Part shown: one piece after another, positions 9,701 to 17,327 of the stretch
Layout: each line of letters starts with the position of its first letter
Numbering within the stretch: position 1 is the stretch's first letter
Assembly: GCA_947495055.1 (NCBI GenBank)
Contig: CANLXO010000012.1
Span: forward strand, 1 to 64,000
From: an uncultured Psychrobacter sp.
GTDB lineage: Bacteria > Pseudomonadota > Gammaproteobacteria > Pseudomonadales > Moraxellaceae
Length of the DNA stretch: 64,000 nt
Reading direction: 5' to 3'
Notes under the pieces: model-generated
Databases searched by the model: none
What the model was told of the DNA's origin: nothing
The model's input: only the letters and a program-made list of their open reading frames with translations
Translations under genes and position numbers: made by a program

Positions 9701-10794
9701 ATCAACGCATAAGGGTCAGTTTCAATAACTGTCTGAGCCAAGTCGGGATTAAAATAAGGCAACCATGAGAATAGTCCTCGTAAAGAAGAAACAACACCAC
9801 CGTTTTGAATGACTTGAGCTAAAACTCTCTTCTTAGTTACTAGGTCAGTCATAATTTCAGCTAACCAACGACCACCTAAAAACTCTGCGATGGTCCTGTG
9901 CATCGGTTTAAAGCTCTGACTATCTCCGGAAGATTTAAAAATACGACATTTTAGTGTATCTAATAGTAACTCTTCAGAATACATGCTTTTTAGCTCATAG
10001 ATATTTAATGCTTGGTCTAACGTCTTAGCAGTTATACCAGTAAAAACAACCTGTTTTTGAGCCAATAGAAGCGTGGCGCAGATAAAGCCTGCACACTCTA
10101 GAATTGTCTTTTTTCCTGTCTTTTTCAAATGATTGGGAGCTTGATTATTAACCTCCTGCCACAAATTCTGAGTAGCTAAGTTCAAAATATCTGCTTTATT
10201 GTCGGGTAAGGTTTTAGTATTAATATGTGTTAATAACTCTAAGGTTAATGGACTCTCGTAAAAATTAGATAAGTTGACCTCATCCAGACGCTGAATTATA
10301 TCCTCAGTATCACCTGTAAATTTTTCATTTTCATTTAAAAAGGTGATGGCATCAGTACGATTAAAGGGCTGAATACTAGTAATAATAGGCTCTTTATCGT
10401 AATAGTCTTTAATAGAACTAATTGAGGATTCACTCCATTCGATTTGACGACAGGATAAAATAAACTGTGGGCTACCTAATTCAAAAAGTTTGTTTAAAAT
10501 ATCATCAATTGGATTAGAGCTAACTTGCGATTGATACTCATCCAAAGCATCTATTAAAACAATAGATTTACCTATATCTTTCAAACGTCCTAACGGTCTT
10601 CTTACGAAGCTTGAAGCAGTGAACTTGTTAGTATTTTCAAAGTTATTCAAATGCTCAAGTAAACTGGTTTTACCCATACCAGGTTCGGCAAGAATGACTA
10701 CAGATTGCTTAATATTTAGTAGTTCATTATCAGTAATAGATTTTGGATTATCTTTTTTGTCTTTGTAGGTAAGTGTTCTAGATATATAGTTCAT
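6754..10794 (-). CDS. STAND/NACHT-like ATPase with C-terminal PD-(D/E)XK nuclease, putative defence protein
   Basis: 1346-residue protein. A P-loop ATPase sits almost at the N-terminus: Walker A AEPGMGKT at 36-43 (first Gly replaced by Ala), Walker B IVLIDALDE at 78-86 and a sensor-like FILSCRQIEW at 111-120. This resembles NACHT/STAND NTPases. A long, apparently all-helical region follows, with a highly charged Arg/Glu/Lys helix near residues 735-785. The last 150 residues look like a restriction-endonuclease fold: RADIV with D1239, then PIEVKGQ with E1252 and K1254, the D-x(12)-E-x-K pattern of PD-(D/E)XK nucleases. By analogy with bacterial NACHT and Avs proteins, I infer that the helical region senses a phage cue and the nuclease cuts DNA. 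Base composition is much more AT-rich than its neighbours and no partner gene is present, consistent with transfer as a one-gene module. Confidence 0.75.
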   Translation of the reverse strand: MNYISRTLTYKDKKDNPKSITDNELLNIKQSVVILAEPGMGKTSLLEHLNNFENTNKFTASSFVRRPLGRLKDIGKSIVLIDALDEYQSQVSSNPIDDILNKLFELGSPQFILSCRQIEWSESSISSIKDYYDKEPIITSIQPFNRTDAITFLNENEKFTGDTEDIIQRLDEVNLSNFYESPLTLELLTHINTKTLPDNKADILNLATQNLWQEVNNQAPNHLKKTGKKTILECAGFICATLLLAQKQVVFTGITAKTLDQALNIYELKSMYSEELLLDTLKCRIFKSSGDSQSFKPMHRTIAEFLGGRWLAEIMTDLVTKKRVLAQVIQNGGVVSSLRGLFSWLPYFNPDLAQTVIETDPYALIAYADTSFFTDRHSRLMYDALQRLVKVNPSFRRENWNSLKAKGLANKSLLEEYRELLSNKDSDYNLRSSVIQILQDANFVEKLSNELITIMLEDDRYYSERFDACLLLLEKQINVDWSTILDNLTDSRNEDNLRLVCECIMKRDNYHLISDEQLIRLIINSQPLKKGVTFDSILTPDIGSYYYFETLPSIRSNNLLELLTIAIEDLNISPYEANYSSSKNINGLVFLFLKKYLIDSNYVDPQVLVRSLTFFYHNQSDLMEHDFQDYSNFFTFYFAENTTLRLAVQKLFLRSNDVHGRFFQIKDSVLSALYPSINETLSLLTYVQKLEDSQHNKNIWKDLLLLNRSRTGFDNKILKCIEGFILHKPDLCKFIKEYDQPRQKSQRELEYERESRNRRLEKKLNQQRNRTQLKENRKDLEAGDFHTCFYPANILLKRYPDLQKDLHSYTTLEHLLKEDLTYSARKGFENSLFNSIPKPLDFVLNEHRAKETVLYAGIYCRYLDNKPLDDLDDNIILVCAIIIAINSYLSSNYDSQIGVFELVKKQIIDRNLKNKLIDTLLLPQFEYKWEYIKGIHWLIKTEVTNTDIDKIVNILEKYTLNKQNQRRLIEAIINHKRLDKLEPLIRRKVSNIEYLNEIDDLEDASLWLALYSYVDEKNFITKAKCFRYMRELYWELSELYQQSGNSKKVACTDFMKEWIIYRYHFTFSNISRPLGTSSGNRNPWQASDFIYGLLVDLSNIPSDKAYQTLKGFQSSIHNSYQTHITNLLFQQQNKIREQNYVPPSLESLLNIYENELPKDCLDLKAFVITLLDEIQAEIYGSETDPHKAFYQSISTNAKNFPHGENDCRDRLVDLLKPKLQVYGFSLETERDMPDDKRADIVCRNTSFQLPIEVKGQWHEKLWTAMNVQLGDLYLKEHQSQGQGIYLIFWFGQNVVANRSLNTTAFNKTGISEKPNSAKELKSFLDDRIEDKYRNSIEIYVMDISRN

Positions 10795-11102
10795 AGCTGA
10801 TTCTTTATATTCGTTCTTTAACGATATTGTTTGATTGTACAGAATTTAGTTTTTCTTGCATAAGTTAATTACGAAGGAGCGTTTTAGCCGTGACTGACGC
10901 GGTATCCTGTGCGACTAAGCGGGGTGTGGGCACTTGGCTAGAGGGGGTCGCTCGAATGTTGGAACGCCTCTAGCTTTAGTGCCCGCCACGCTTAGGGGTA
11001 CAGATACAAGCAAAAGGCGCGATTAGCTCCCAAAACCTCTTCGCCACAATCATCCCACCTTTTGACCACTCCCAATACATCTCCACTTCAAACTTGTGCA
11101 GA
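10795..11102. other. Intergenic region with long imperfect palindrome
   Basis: 308 bp holding the promoter side of the NACHT-nuclease gene (next to 10794) and, at 10909-11000, an imperfect palindrome with arms of about 35 bases. The left arm contains GCGACTAAGCGGGGTGTG and the right arm CCGCCACGCTTAGGGG. No open frame was recognised. The palindrome could be an intergenic repeat or a structured RNA. Confidence 0.5.
10909..11000. repeat. Imperfect palindrome, about 92 bp
   Basis: Long-armed GC-rich inverted repeat in otherwise AT-rich flanks. It shares the string GCGACTAAGC and general shape with the palindrome at 19057-19133, so both may belong to one intergenic repeat family. Confidence 0.5.
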
Positions 11103-12668
11103 CTACTTGGCGGGGTAGCCTGTGATGTCTTGGATGCTTTGGTATAAGGGTTTTAGGCGCTCGTACATCTTCAGATAGACCTCGTTATACAGGCGCTTAT
11201 AGAGTTGCACGTTGGCTTCAATGGGTAAGAACTCGTCGCCTAAATGGGTCATGGCGTCGCAGGCAGCAGCGTGGTCAGGATAGACGCCGAGACCCACCGC
11301 GCAGTTGATGGCAGCGCCGAGGCCAGTAGCTTCAAAAGTGTGCGGGCGGTAGGCGGGCATGGCAAAGATGTCGGCGGTGAGCTGCATGGCAGCGTCGCTT
11401 TGGGAGCCGCCGCCTGAGACGCGCAGGTGTTTGATGGGTTTGCCAGTGCGCCTTGAAATGGTATCAAAGCCAAGTTTAAGCTCGTAAGCCAGTCCTTCCA
11501 AGATAGCGCGGTATACGTGCGCGCGGGTGTGCACATCGCCAAAACCGATGAGTGCGCCTTTGCCTTCAAGCCCCGGATGACGGACGCCCGGTGACCAATA
11601 GGGCTGCATAATGAGTCCCATACAGCCGGCTGGAATGTCTTTGACGGCGGCATCGAGGAGTTTTTCGGTGTCGATGCCTTGAGTTTTGGCTAATTGCTGC
11701 TCGTAGTGGGCGAATTGTTCTTTGAACCAGCTGACCATCCAAAAGCCGCGATAAATCATGTACTCGTGGTTGTAGTAGTGCGGGGCGGCAGCGGTGTAGG
11801 CGGGCATGTGTTTGAGAATCTCGACGTAATCGGGGGAGATGGTATTGATAGTGGCGGTAGTGCCAAAGCTAAGACATGCGGTATCGGCGGCGAGACCTGC
11901 TGCGCCTAGGGCTTCGCAGGCTTTATCGCTAGCGGCGGCAATCATAGGGGTGCCTTGTTGGATACCTGTCGCCTCGGCAGCTTGCGCGCTGATGTGCCCG
12001 AGGGTTTGGCTTGGCGGGACGATTTTGGGCATTTGCGCCGGCGTACAGCTGAATAGTCGCCATTTGAGGTCTTTGGGTTTGAGCCATTTTTGCGCTTTGT
12101 AGTCGTAAGGTAGGTAGCCTACCGCATGACCGTTAGAGTCAATTAATTCGCCGACCAGCTGATAGGTGAGGTAGGCGGAGAGGTTGACGTAGTGCGCGGT
12201 CTTTGCCCATATCTCAGGCTCGTTTTGCGCGAGCCAATTACAGCGCGCTTTTTGCTGGGCGTCTTTAACTAACTCGCCCATGCCGATAATTTTGGTAAGC
12301 GGGCCAAGAAAGCCGATACCACCAGTCTCAGCGCGGCGCAGATCCATCCAAACGATAGCGGGACGTAGCGGCTGCTTGTCTTTATCAAGGCAAATCATGG
12401 TATAGCGCTGGGTAGCGAGACTGACACCGGCGATTTGTTCAGGTTTAATATCGCAGCTTTGCCACAGCTTTTGACAGGCCTCACATAGCTTTTGCCAATA
12501 GTAGTCGGCGTGCTGCTCGGCGTAATTGGGCTGCTCGGAGAAATACGGCTCGATAGGCACGCGGGCTTTCGCAATCTCGCTGCCGAATTGATCAAAGATA
12601 AGCGCGCGGACGCTTTGAGTGCCGTTGTCGATAGCTAAGAAATAGATGGGGTCGTGAGAGGTGGTCAT
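11103..12668 (-). CDS. FGGY-family carbohydrate kinase
   Basis: 521-residue sugar or polyol kinase of the ASKHA fold. The N-terminal phosphate-binding segment FLAIDNGTQSVRALIFD (residues 10-26) is a canonical FGGY start, and the C-terminal adenosine-binding segment RVSGGGSQSDAAMQ is also clear. The ATG has a good AAAGGA ribosome site. Transcribed in the same direction as the upstream GlpD-type dehydrogenase and AGPS-like flavoprotein, which suggests a route that phosphorylates a polyol (glycerol or a relative) and then oxidises it. The exact substrate cannot be assigned, and sequence style is not clearly that of GlpK. Confidence 0.85.
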   Translation of the reverse strand: MTTSHDPIYFLAIDNGTQSVRALIFDQFGSEIAKARVPIEPYFSEQPNYAEQHADYYWQKLCEACQKLWQSCDIKPEQIAGVSLATQRYTMICLDKDKQPLRPAIVWMDLRRAETGGIGFLGPLTKIIGMGELVKDAQQKARCNWLAQNEPEIWAKTAHYVNLSAYLTYQLVGELIDSNGHAVGYLPYDYKAQKWLKPKDLKWRLFSCTPAQMPKIVPPSQTLGHISAQAAEATGIQQGTPMIAAASDKACEALGAAGLAADTACLSFGTTATINTISPDYVEILKHMPAYTAAAPHYYNHEYMIYRGFWMVSWFKEQFAHYEQQLAKTQGIDTEKLLDAAVKDIPAGCMGLIMQPYWSPGVRHPGLEGKGALIGFGDVHTRAHVYRAILEGLAYELKLGFDTISRRTGKPIKHLRVSGGGSQSDAAMQLTADIFAMPAYRPHTFEATGLGAAINCAVGLGVYPDHAAACDAMTHLGDEFLPIEANVQLYKRLYNEVYLKMYERLKPLYQSIQDITGYPAK

Positions 12669-12716
12669 AGTAGTCCTTTACTATGGGAGATATTTATCAA
12701 AATCAGAACGTGCTAT

Positions 12717-12775
12717 TGGTACAAGTTTTCCTTGCTTGCTGTGCGACTTCGTCACTCCAGAGGCTGCGCAACTGT
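12717..12775. repeat. Intergenic repeat, related to 14541-14614
   Basis: GGTACAAGTTTTCCTTGC, TTGCTGTG and AGAGGCTGCGCAA align with GGTATAAATTTTTCTGGC, GTGCTGTG and AGAGGCGGCGCAA of the copy 1.8 kb away. It lies between the FGGY kinase and glpD-like genes. Confidence 0.5.
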
Positions 12776-12827
12776 TATTTGAAAGGCGTATCCCAGCAGT
12801 ACTATTTTATAACAATTCAATAAGAAA

Positions 12828-14474
12828 CTAAGCCGCAGGCAAATGATAATAGCGTTGCCATAAATCGGTATAGCGAGCGACTTCTTGCTGCCATTTTTGC
12901 TCATCCCAGCCCAGCTCTTGTTGGCAGATTTGCTTTAGTCTAGCGCTAATCAGAGGTGTCATCGCGCCGTGCGGCAGGATCAACCCTAAGCGCGTACGCC
13001 TTAATAACAGATCATCTAAATGAATGACTTGCTCGTAATGCGCGGCAAAGCGAATCTCGGCCCAAATGGTATTGCTATCGGTGACATAAGCTAAGTCTTC
13101 TTCATGCGCCAGCTCAAGTAAAGTATCGAGCTGTAGACCATAGAATCCTTGCAAGCGCTGTTGTAGAGATTTTGGTAAAGTGGCGAATTTGGGATGAGTC
13201 GGCGTAGGATTACTAAAGACGTGGTCGCTATATGACGCGTTTTGCTCGATAGTGGCATCATCAAGTTGTAGTACTTGTTGACACTTTTCAAGCACATCAA
13301 GGGCAATCAGGCGAAAGGTGGTGAGCTTACCACCGCTGACAGTCACTAAGTTATTATCAAGCCAAACGCTATGATCGCGCTTCTCTTTACTGGGGCTGAC
13401 GCGTTTGCCATCGCCGCTATCGGAGATCAGCGGACGCACGCCTGCCCATGAGCTGATAACATCTTCTCGATTGAGATCGGTATCATCAAATAATGAGTTA
13501 GTCGCTGCTAGTAGATAATCGACCTCGGCGCTAGTGATACCGACTTCTTCGTCATTAAGTGGTGGGTGATCCAAATCAGTGGTGCCAAGCACGGTACGAT
13601 TCTCCCACGGAAAGACAAACACTGCTCTTTTGTCCGTAGGATGCAAAAAGGTATAGGCTTGCGAGGTAGGCAAGCGCTCTTGACTGACGACTAAATGACT
13701 ACCGCGTGAGGGACGGATTTGCTTGTTGAAGCTTTGCTCAGTCTCATTACTGGCTTGCATACGTAAAGTATCGGCCCACGCACCTGTGGCACTAACGACG
13801 ACTTTGGCGTGAACCTCAAAGGTCTTATCGCTATCTTTAGAAGCGGTGTCTTTTAAAGTTGCGCCTACCACTAAGCCTTGCTCATTGGTGATAAGCGTCT
13901 CGGCTTTAAGATAATTAATAGCGTGCGCGCCGTCATGGATGGCTTCGTCTAACACTCGCATCACTAAGCGCGAATCATCGGTGACCGCATCGCTAAACTG
14001 ACTAGCTCCTAAAAATTTATCTTGCTTGATATGAGGATTTAAACTTAAAAAAGCATCCTTTTTAAAGTATTTAAAATAGCGCTTACCCGCTATTCTGTCA
14101 TACACGCGCAGCAAGGTATTAAATATCCAAGGCGGCGGAAACTTACCCTTATAGTGCGGCATGACGTAGTGCATCTCATTAACTAGACCGCTTGCTTCGT
14201 TAAGCATACGCTCGCGCTCGAGGACACTGAGTAAAGTAGTCTTATAATCGCCCGAAGCTATATAACGCAGCCCGCCATGAACCATTTTGCTCGAGCGGCT
14301 TGAAGTGCCCCAAGCAAAGTCTTTTTGCTCGATAAGTAAGACACTTAGCCCGCGCCTTGCCGCCTCGCGAGCAATACCAGCACCAGTGATACCGCCGCCG
14401 ATGATCAGCATATCCCAAGGTTGAGATCGTGCTAGGGGCGCGAGGGCTTGCTGGCGTTGTGTGCTTTGGTTCAT
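12828..14474 (-). CDS. glpD: Glycerol-3-phosphate dehydrogenase/oxidase family flavoprotein
   Basis: 548-residue FAD-dependent GlpD-type enzyme. The N-terminal dinucleotide fold MLIIGGGITGAGIAREAARRG spans about residues 22-42, followed by KDFAWGTSSRSSKMVHGGLRY, the FAD/substrate segment of GlpD. The C-terminal DAO_C-type helical domain is present. The family oxidises sn-glycerol-3-phosphate to dihydroxyacetone phosphate and feeds electrons to quinone at the inner membrane. It lies between an FGGY kinase (159 bp downstream) and an AGPS-like flavoprotein (225 bp upstream), all on the minus strand. The link with the kinase supports a glycerol-type catabolic role. The gaps contain palindromic repeats, so the genes may not form a tight operon. 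Confidence 0.87.
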   Translation of the reverse strand: MNQSTQRQQALAPLARSQPWDMLIIGGGITGAGIAREAARRGLSVLLIEQKDFAWGTSSRSSKMVHGGLRYIASGDYKTTLLSVLERERMLNEASGLVNEMHYVMPHYKGKFPPPWIFNTLLRVYDRIAGKRYFKYFKKDAFLSLNPHIKQDKFLGASQFSDAVTDDSRLVMRVLDEAIHDGAHAINYLKAETLITNEQGLVVGATLKDTASKDSDKTFEVHAKVVVSATGAWADTLRMQASNETEQSFNKQIRPSRGSHLVVSQERLPTSQAYTFLHPTDKRAVFVFPWENRTVLGTTDLDHPPLNDEEVGITSAEVDYLLAATNSLFDDTDLNREDVISSWAGVRPLISDSGDGKRVSPSKEKRDHSVWLDNNLVTVSGGKLTTFRLIALDVLEKCQQVLQLDDATIEQNASYSDHVFSNPTPTHPKFATLPKSLQQRLQGFYGLQLDTLLELAHEEDLAYVTDSNTIWAEIRFAAHYEQVIHLDDLLLRRTRLGLILPHGAMTPLISARLKQICQQELGWDEQKWQQEVARYTDLWQRYYHLPAA

Positions 14475-14540
14475 AAACCATTCTTCTTAATTAACAATTT
14501 ACTTTGGCAGCGAGTAAAATAGATACGTTATATAATGACG

Positions 14541-14614
14541 CGTGACTGGTATAAATTTTTCTGGCGTGCTGTGTCTACGCTGACAGAGGCGGCGCAAAAT
14601 ATATACCAGCCACG
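14541..14614. repeat. 74-bp intergenic palindromic repeat
   Basis: The ends CGTGACTGGTATA (14541-14553) and TATACCAGCCACG (14602-14614) pair with one mismatch. The interior GTGCTGTG...AGAGGCGGCGCAA is shared with 12717-12775. It has the size and shape of a REP- or MITE-like element and lies in the glpD-like to AGPS-like gap. Confidence 0.6.
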
Positions 14615-14699
14615 CTGTATAGCATTTAAGTATTAATAACTACACTTAAACGAGGATTAAACGACAAATAGTTAGCTTAAACAAGTTTATCGAATAGAA

Positions 14700-16448
14700 T
14701 TACTCTTCAAGCAACACACCCGGGTTCATACGCTGCTCAGGATCTAAGCTTTTTAACATATCCCGAGTCACTTGAATCCCAAGCTTACCTTTTTCGGCAG
14801 CGAGATACGGGGCATGATCACGACCGACGCCATGCTGATGCGATATCGTCGCTGTACCATTAGCGACGCTTTGACTGGCAGCATGTTTGATCTTCTGCCA
14901 CCGCTGTAAGGTAGTCGCGTGATCTTTGGCGGCGCGGAAGAAATAAGTGGTATATAGACTTGCGCCTTGCTTATAGACGTGTGAGATATGAGTAAACGCC
15001 ATCACTTCCTCGCCTTCATCCGCTAACGCCGTTTTTACTGCGTCTTGCATCTGTGCCATTTGCTCGTCAATACGGCTCCAGTTGGTCGCAGTCTCAAAGG
15101 TATCGACCATAATGCCGCGATCCCAAAGCGTGCCGCGCAGATACGGGAATTTAAAACGCCCATGCGCCCACACGCTACCCATGATATTGGTGATTTTACC
15201 GGTGACACTACCATTTTGCTTTAGCAATTTATTAAACTGCGTCACTGCTAGTTTATTCTGCGCTTTATCTCCTGAAAAACCATAGGTCAGCATGACTTTA
15301 TCTGAGCTTAGCCCGCGCGCTTTTAGGTAAGTGCTAATGGCTAAAAACTGACTTGGCGTAGTACCTAGATGCAAATGTGCGTCAGTCTCGACCGCATTAC
15401 TTAGGCGTAGCATAGACAGGCGAACATCGTTTTGCACCGCTTGTTTGAGTACCGCTTTACCTGCTTCCCAATTCGGTAAAAAAGCCACTTTAAATAGCTC
15501 TTCCTCAGGTTGAGTCTGTACACGCATTTTTACTTCGGTAAAGATACCCGCGCGGCCCTCAGTACCCATCATCATCTCACGCAGATCAGGTCCTGCTGAG
15601 GATGCTGGAATATCAGCAATATTCAATATTCCCTGCGGCGTGACTAAAGTTCCACCTGCAAACATCTGCTCGATACGACCATAGCCTAAGGATTGCTGAC
15701 CGCTAGAGCGCGCAGCAATCCAACCACCAAGCGTTGATAGCTCCCACGACTGCGGATAATGTCCTAAGCGATAACCATGCTCGTCCAATTGCGCCTCGAC
15801 CGCAGGGCCTTGCGTACCCGCGCCAAAGGTAGCAATCTGACTCTCAGTATCTAAATCAATCAGCTGCGCCATCTCACCCATAGCGATAGTCAATACCGGG
15901 CGCGAACCCTTTTGTGGATTAATATGCCCAGCCACAGACGTGCCACCGCCGAAAGGAATAACAATCAGATCGTGCTCTTGGGCGAGCTTGAGCAGTTGCT
16001 CGACATCTTTGGTCGATTGCGGATGCGCTACGCCGTCCGGAAAGACTTCAAAGTCGCCGCCGTGCATCGCGATCCAATCGGGGAAGCTTTGACCACGGGC
16101 ATGTCTGAGTCTAGTCTCTTGATCGATCGATACCATATCGAGATCGGTAAGTTCAGCTGGCAAGCGTGATTGTGGCACGGTTTTTAGCACTTGCTGCAGG
16201 CTGACCGATTTGAGCTTTTTGGTTTTACCGATGTGTGATTTGATCAGTTTTGCGCCGTGCGGGGAGACTTTTTTATTAATATTAATATTGCCCCAACCAT
16301 TCCAGCGCGTCTGCTCGATAGGGGTATTGGTCTTTGAGGTCATATCTAGACTAGTATGGTCAGTATTTTCAATCTCTGCGCTTACTGCGAGAGGAACAGA
16401 GGAGTCAGATTTGGTGTTTTTACGGATAAGGGATTTGATTTTGCTCAT
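14700..16448 (-). CDS. AGPS-like FAD-binding oxidoreductase
   Basis: 582-residue member of the VAO/PCMH flavoprotein family, closest in layout to alkyldihydroxyacetonephosphate synthase. The FAD-binding segment VIPFGGGTSVAGH lies in the first third. A second FAD segment STLGGWIAARSSGQQSLGYG and the late SHQHGVGRDHAPYL, matching the active-site His/Tyr region of AGPS-type enzymes, are also seen. The first roughly 80 residues form a polar leader before the catalytic core. Alkyl-DHAP synthase activity is not expected by default in such bacteria, and the protein may instead oxidise a hydroxy-acid or glycerol-derived substrate. Its place beside glpD-like and FGGY genes supports a polyol or ether-lipid headgroup pathway (inference). 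Confidence 0.8.
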   Translation of the reverse strand: MSKIKSLIRKNTKSDSSVPLAVSAEIENTDHTSLDMTSKTNTPIEQTRWNGWGNININKKVSPHGAKLIKSHIGKTKKLKSVSLQQVLKTVPQSRLPAELTDLDMVSIDQETRLRHARGQSFPDWIAMHGGDFEVFPDGVAHPQSTKDVEQLLKLAQEHDLIVIPFGGGTSVAGHINPQKGSRPVLTIAMGEMAQLIDLDTESQIATFGAGTQGPAVEAQLDEHGYRLGHYPQSWELSTLGGWIAARSSGQQSLGYGRIEQMFAGGTLVTPQGILNIADIPASSAGPDLREMMMGTEGRAGIFTEVKMRVQTQPEEELFKVAFLPNWEAGKAVLKQAVQNDVRLSMLRLSNAVETDAHLHLGTTPSQFLAISTYLKARGLSSDKVMLTYGFSGDKAQNKLAVTQFNKLLKQNGSVTGKITNIMGSVWAHGRFKFPYLRGTLWDRGIMVDTFETATNWSRIDEQMAQMQDAVKTALADEGEEVMAFTHISHVYKQGASLYTTYFFRAAKDHATTLQRWQKIKHAASQSVANGTATISHQHGVGRDHAPYLAAEKGKLGIQVTRDMLKSLDPEQRMNPGVLLEE

Positions 16449-16627
16449 AGAGACATACCTGTCGAGTTATAATCGTAATATTTTGAATGGGAGTGAGTCT
16501 ATACAAGATGCTAAAACTCAACTAATGACTAAACCAAATGATAAGTCACCATACTAATTTTTCTAGATAATCGCAATACAAAAAACTATTCTTTATAAGT
16601 TTACCATTCGCTCTATCTATTATTTAT

Positions 16628-17122
16628 TTAGACTTTACCTAAATCTATTAAATCGACAAATTCTTTTTTTCCATGGATCTTATACATTCTGCGTTTGATA
16701 TCGGGATAATTGGTGATATCAATCGGCGGTCTGCTACCACCCATAAGGTAGGTGGCGTCGCTATCACTATCATTACGCATAGAATGGGCCGCACCATGCG
16801 CTGGAAAACCAACAAAATCGCCTGCACTTAATGGATAACATTCGTCGCCATAACGTAGCGTCAGCTCGCCTGATAACACATAAATAAATTCGTCTGACTC
16901 TTCATGATAATGGTGCTGGGTGGTCTCATCGCCTGGCGCAACGCGTACCAGATGCAGCCCAAAAGTGTTCAGTCCAACGATGTCACTTAGAGATACGGTA
17001 TGGCGAATAGCGTTGTCGTTAAACTGGTGTACGTGTCTGGTTTCAGGAATGGCGTCAATATCGGACTTGGTAAGGATATAGTCTTTTGGGTTGTCAAATT
17101 TAGGTTTGGCTGTTTTGCTCAC
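16628..17122 (-). CDS. Cupin-domain protein
   Basis: 164-residue single-cupin protein. Motif 1 is seen as PGDETTQHHYHEESDEFIYVLSG (metal ligands H, H, E) and motif 2 as the later AGDFVGFPAHGAAH. Family members bind a metal and act as small-molecule enzymes, isomerases or sensors; this one cannot be assigned further. The start is GTG with GGAG upstream, and no ATG fits. Divergent from guaA, with a shared promoter region of about 205 bp. Confidence 0.85.
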   Translation of the reverse strand: MSKTAKPKFDNPKDYILTKSDIDAIPETRHVHQFNDNAIRHTVSLSDIVGLNTFGLHLVRVAPGDETTQHHYHEESDEFIYVLSGELTLRYGDECYPLSAGDFVGFPAHGAAHSMRNDSDSDATYLMGGSRPPIDITNYPDIKRRMYKIHGKKEFVDLIDLGKV

Positions 17123-17327
17123 AAGCTGTCTCCATTATGGTTATATCAAAATTATAGTAACGGATAACCCGAGGGTTTATATATTAAATGAGCTCCATCT
17201 AGTCACGGTCACTGTCGATATAGAAGCGGCTCTATTTTGTTGCACAATCGGCGTTATCAGTCGCGCATACTCGTCTTATTCTTGCTAAAATACGCTTATT
17301 TTTCTGCTTTTACCATTGGACGATATT

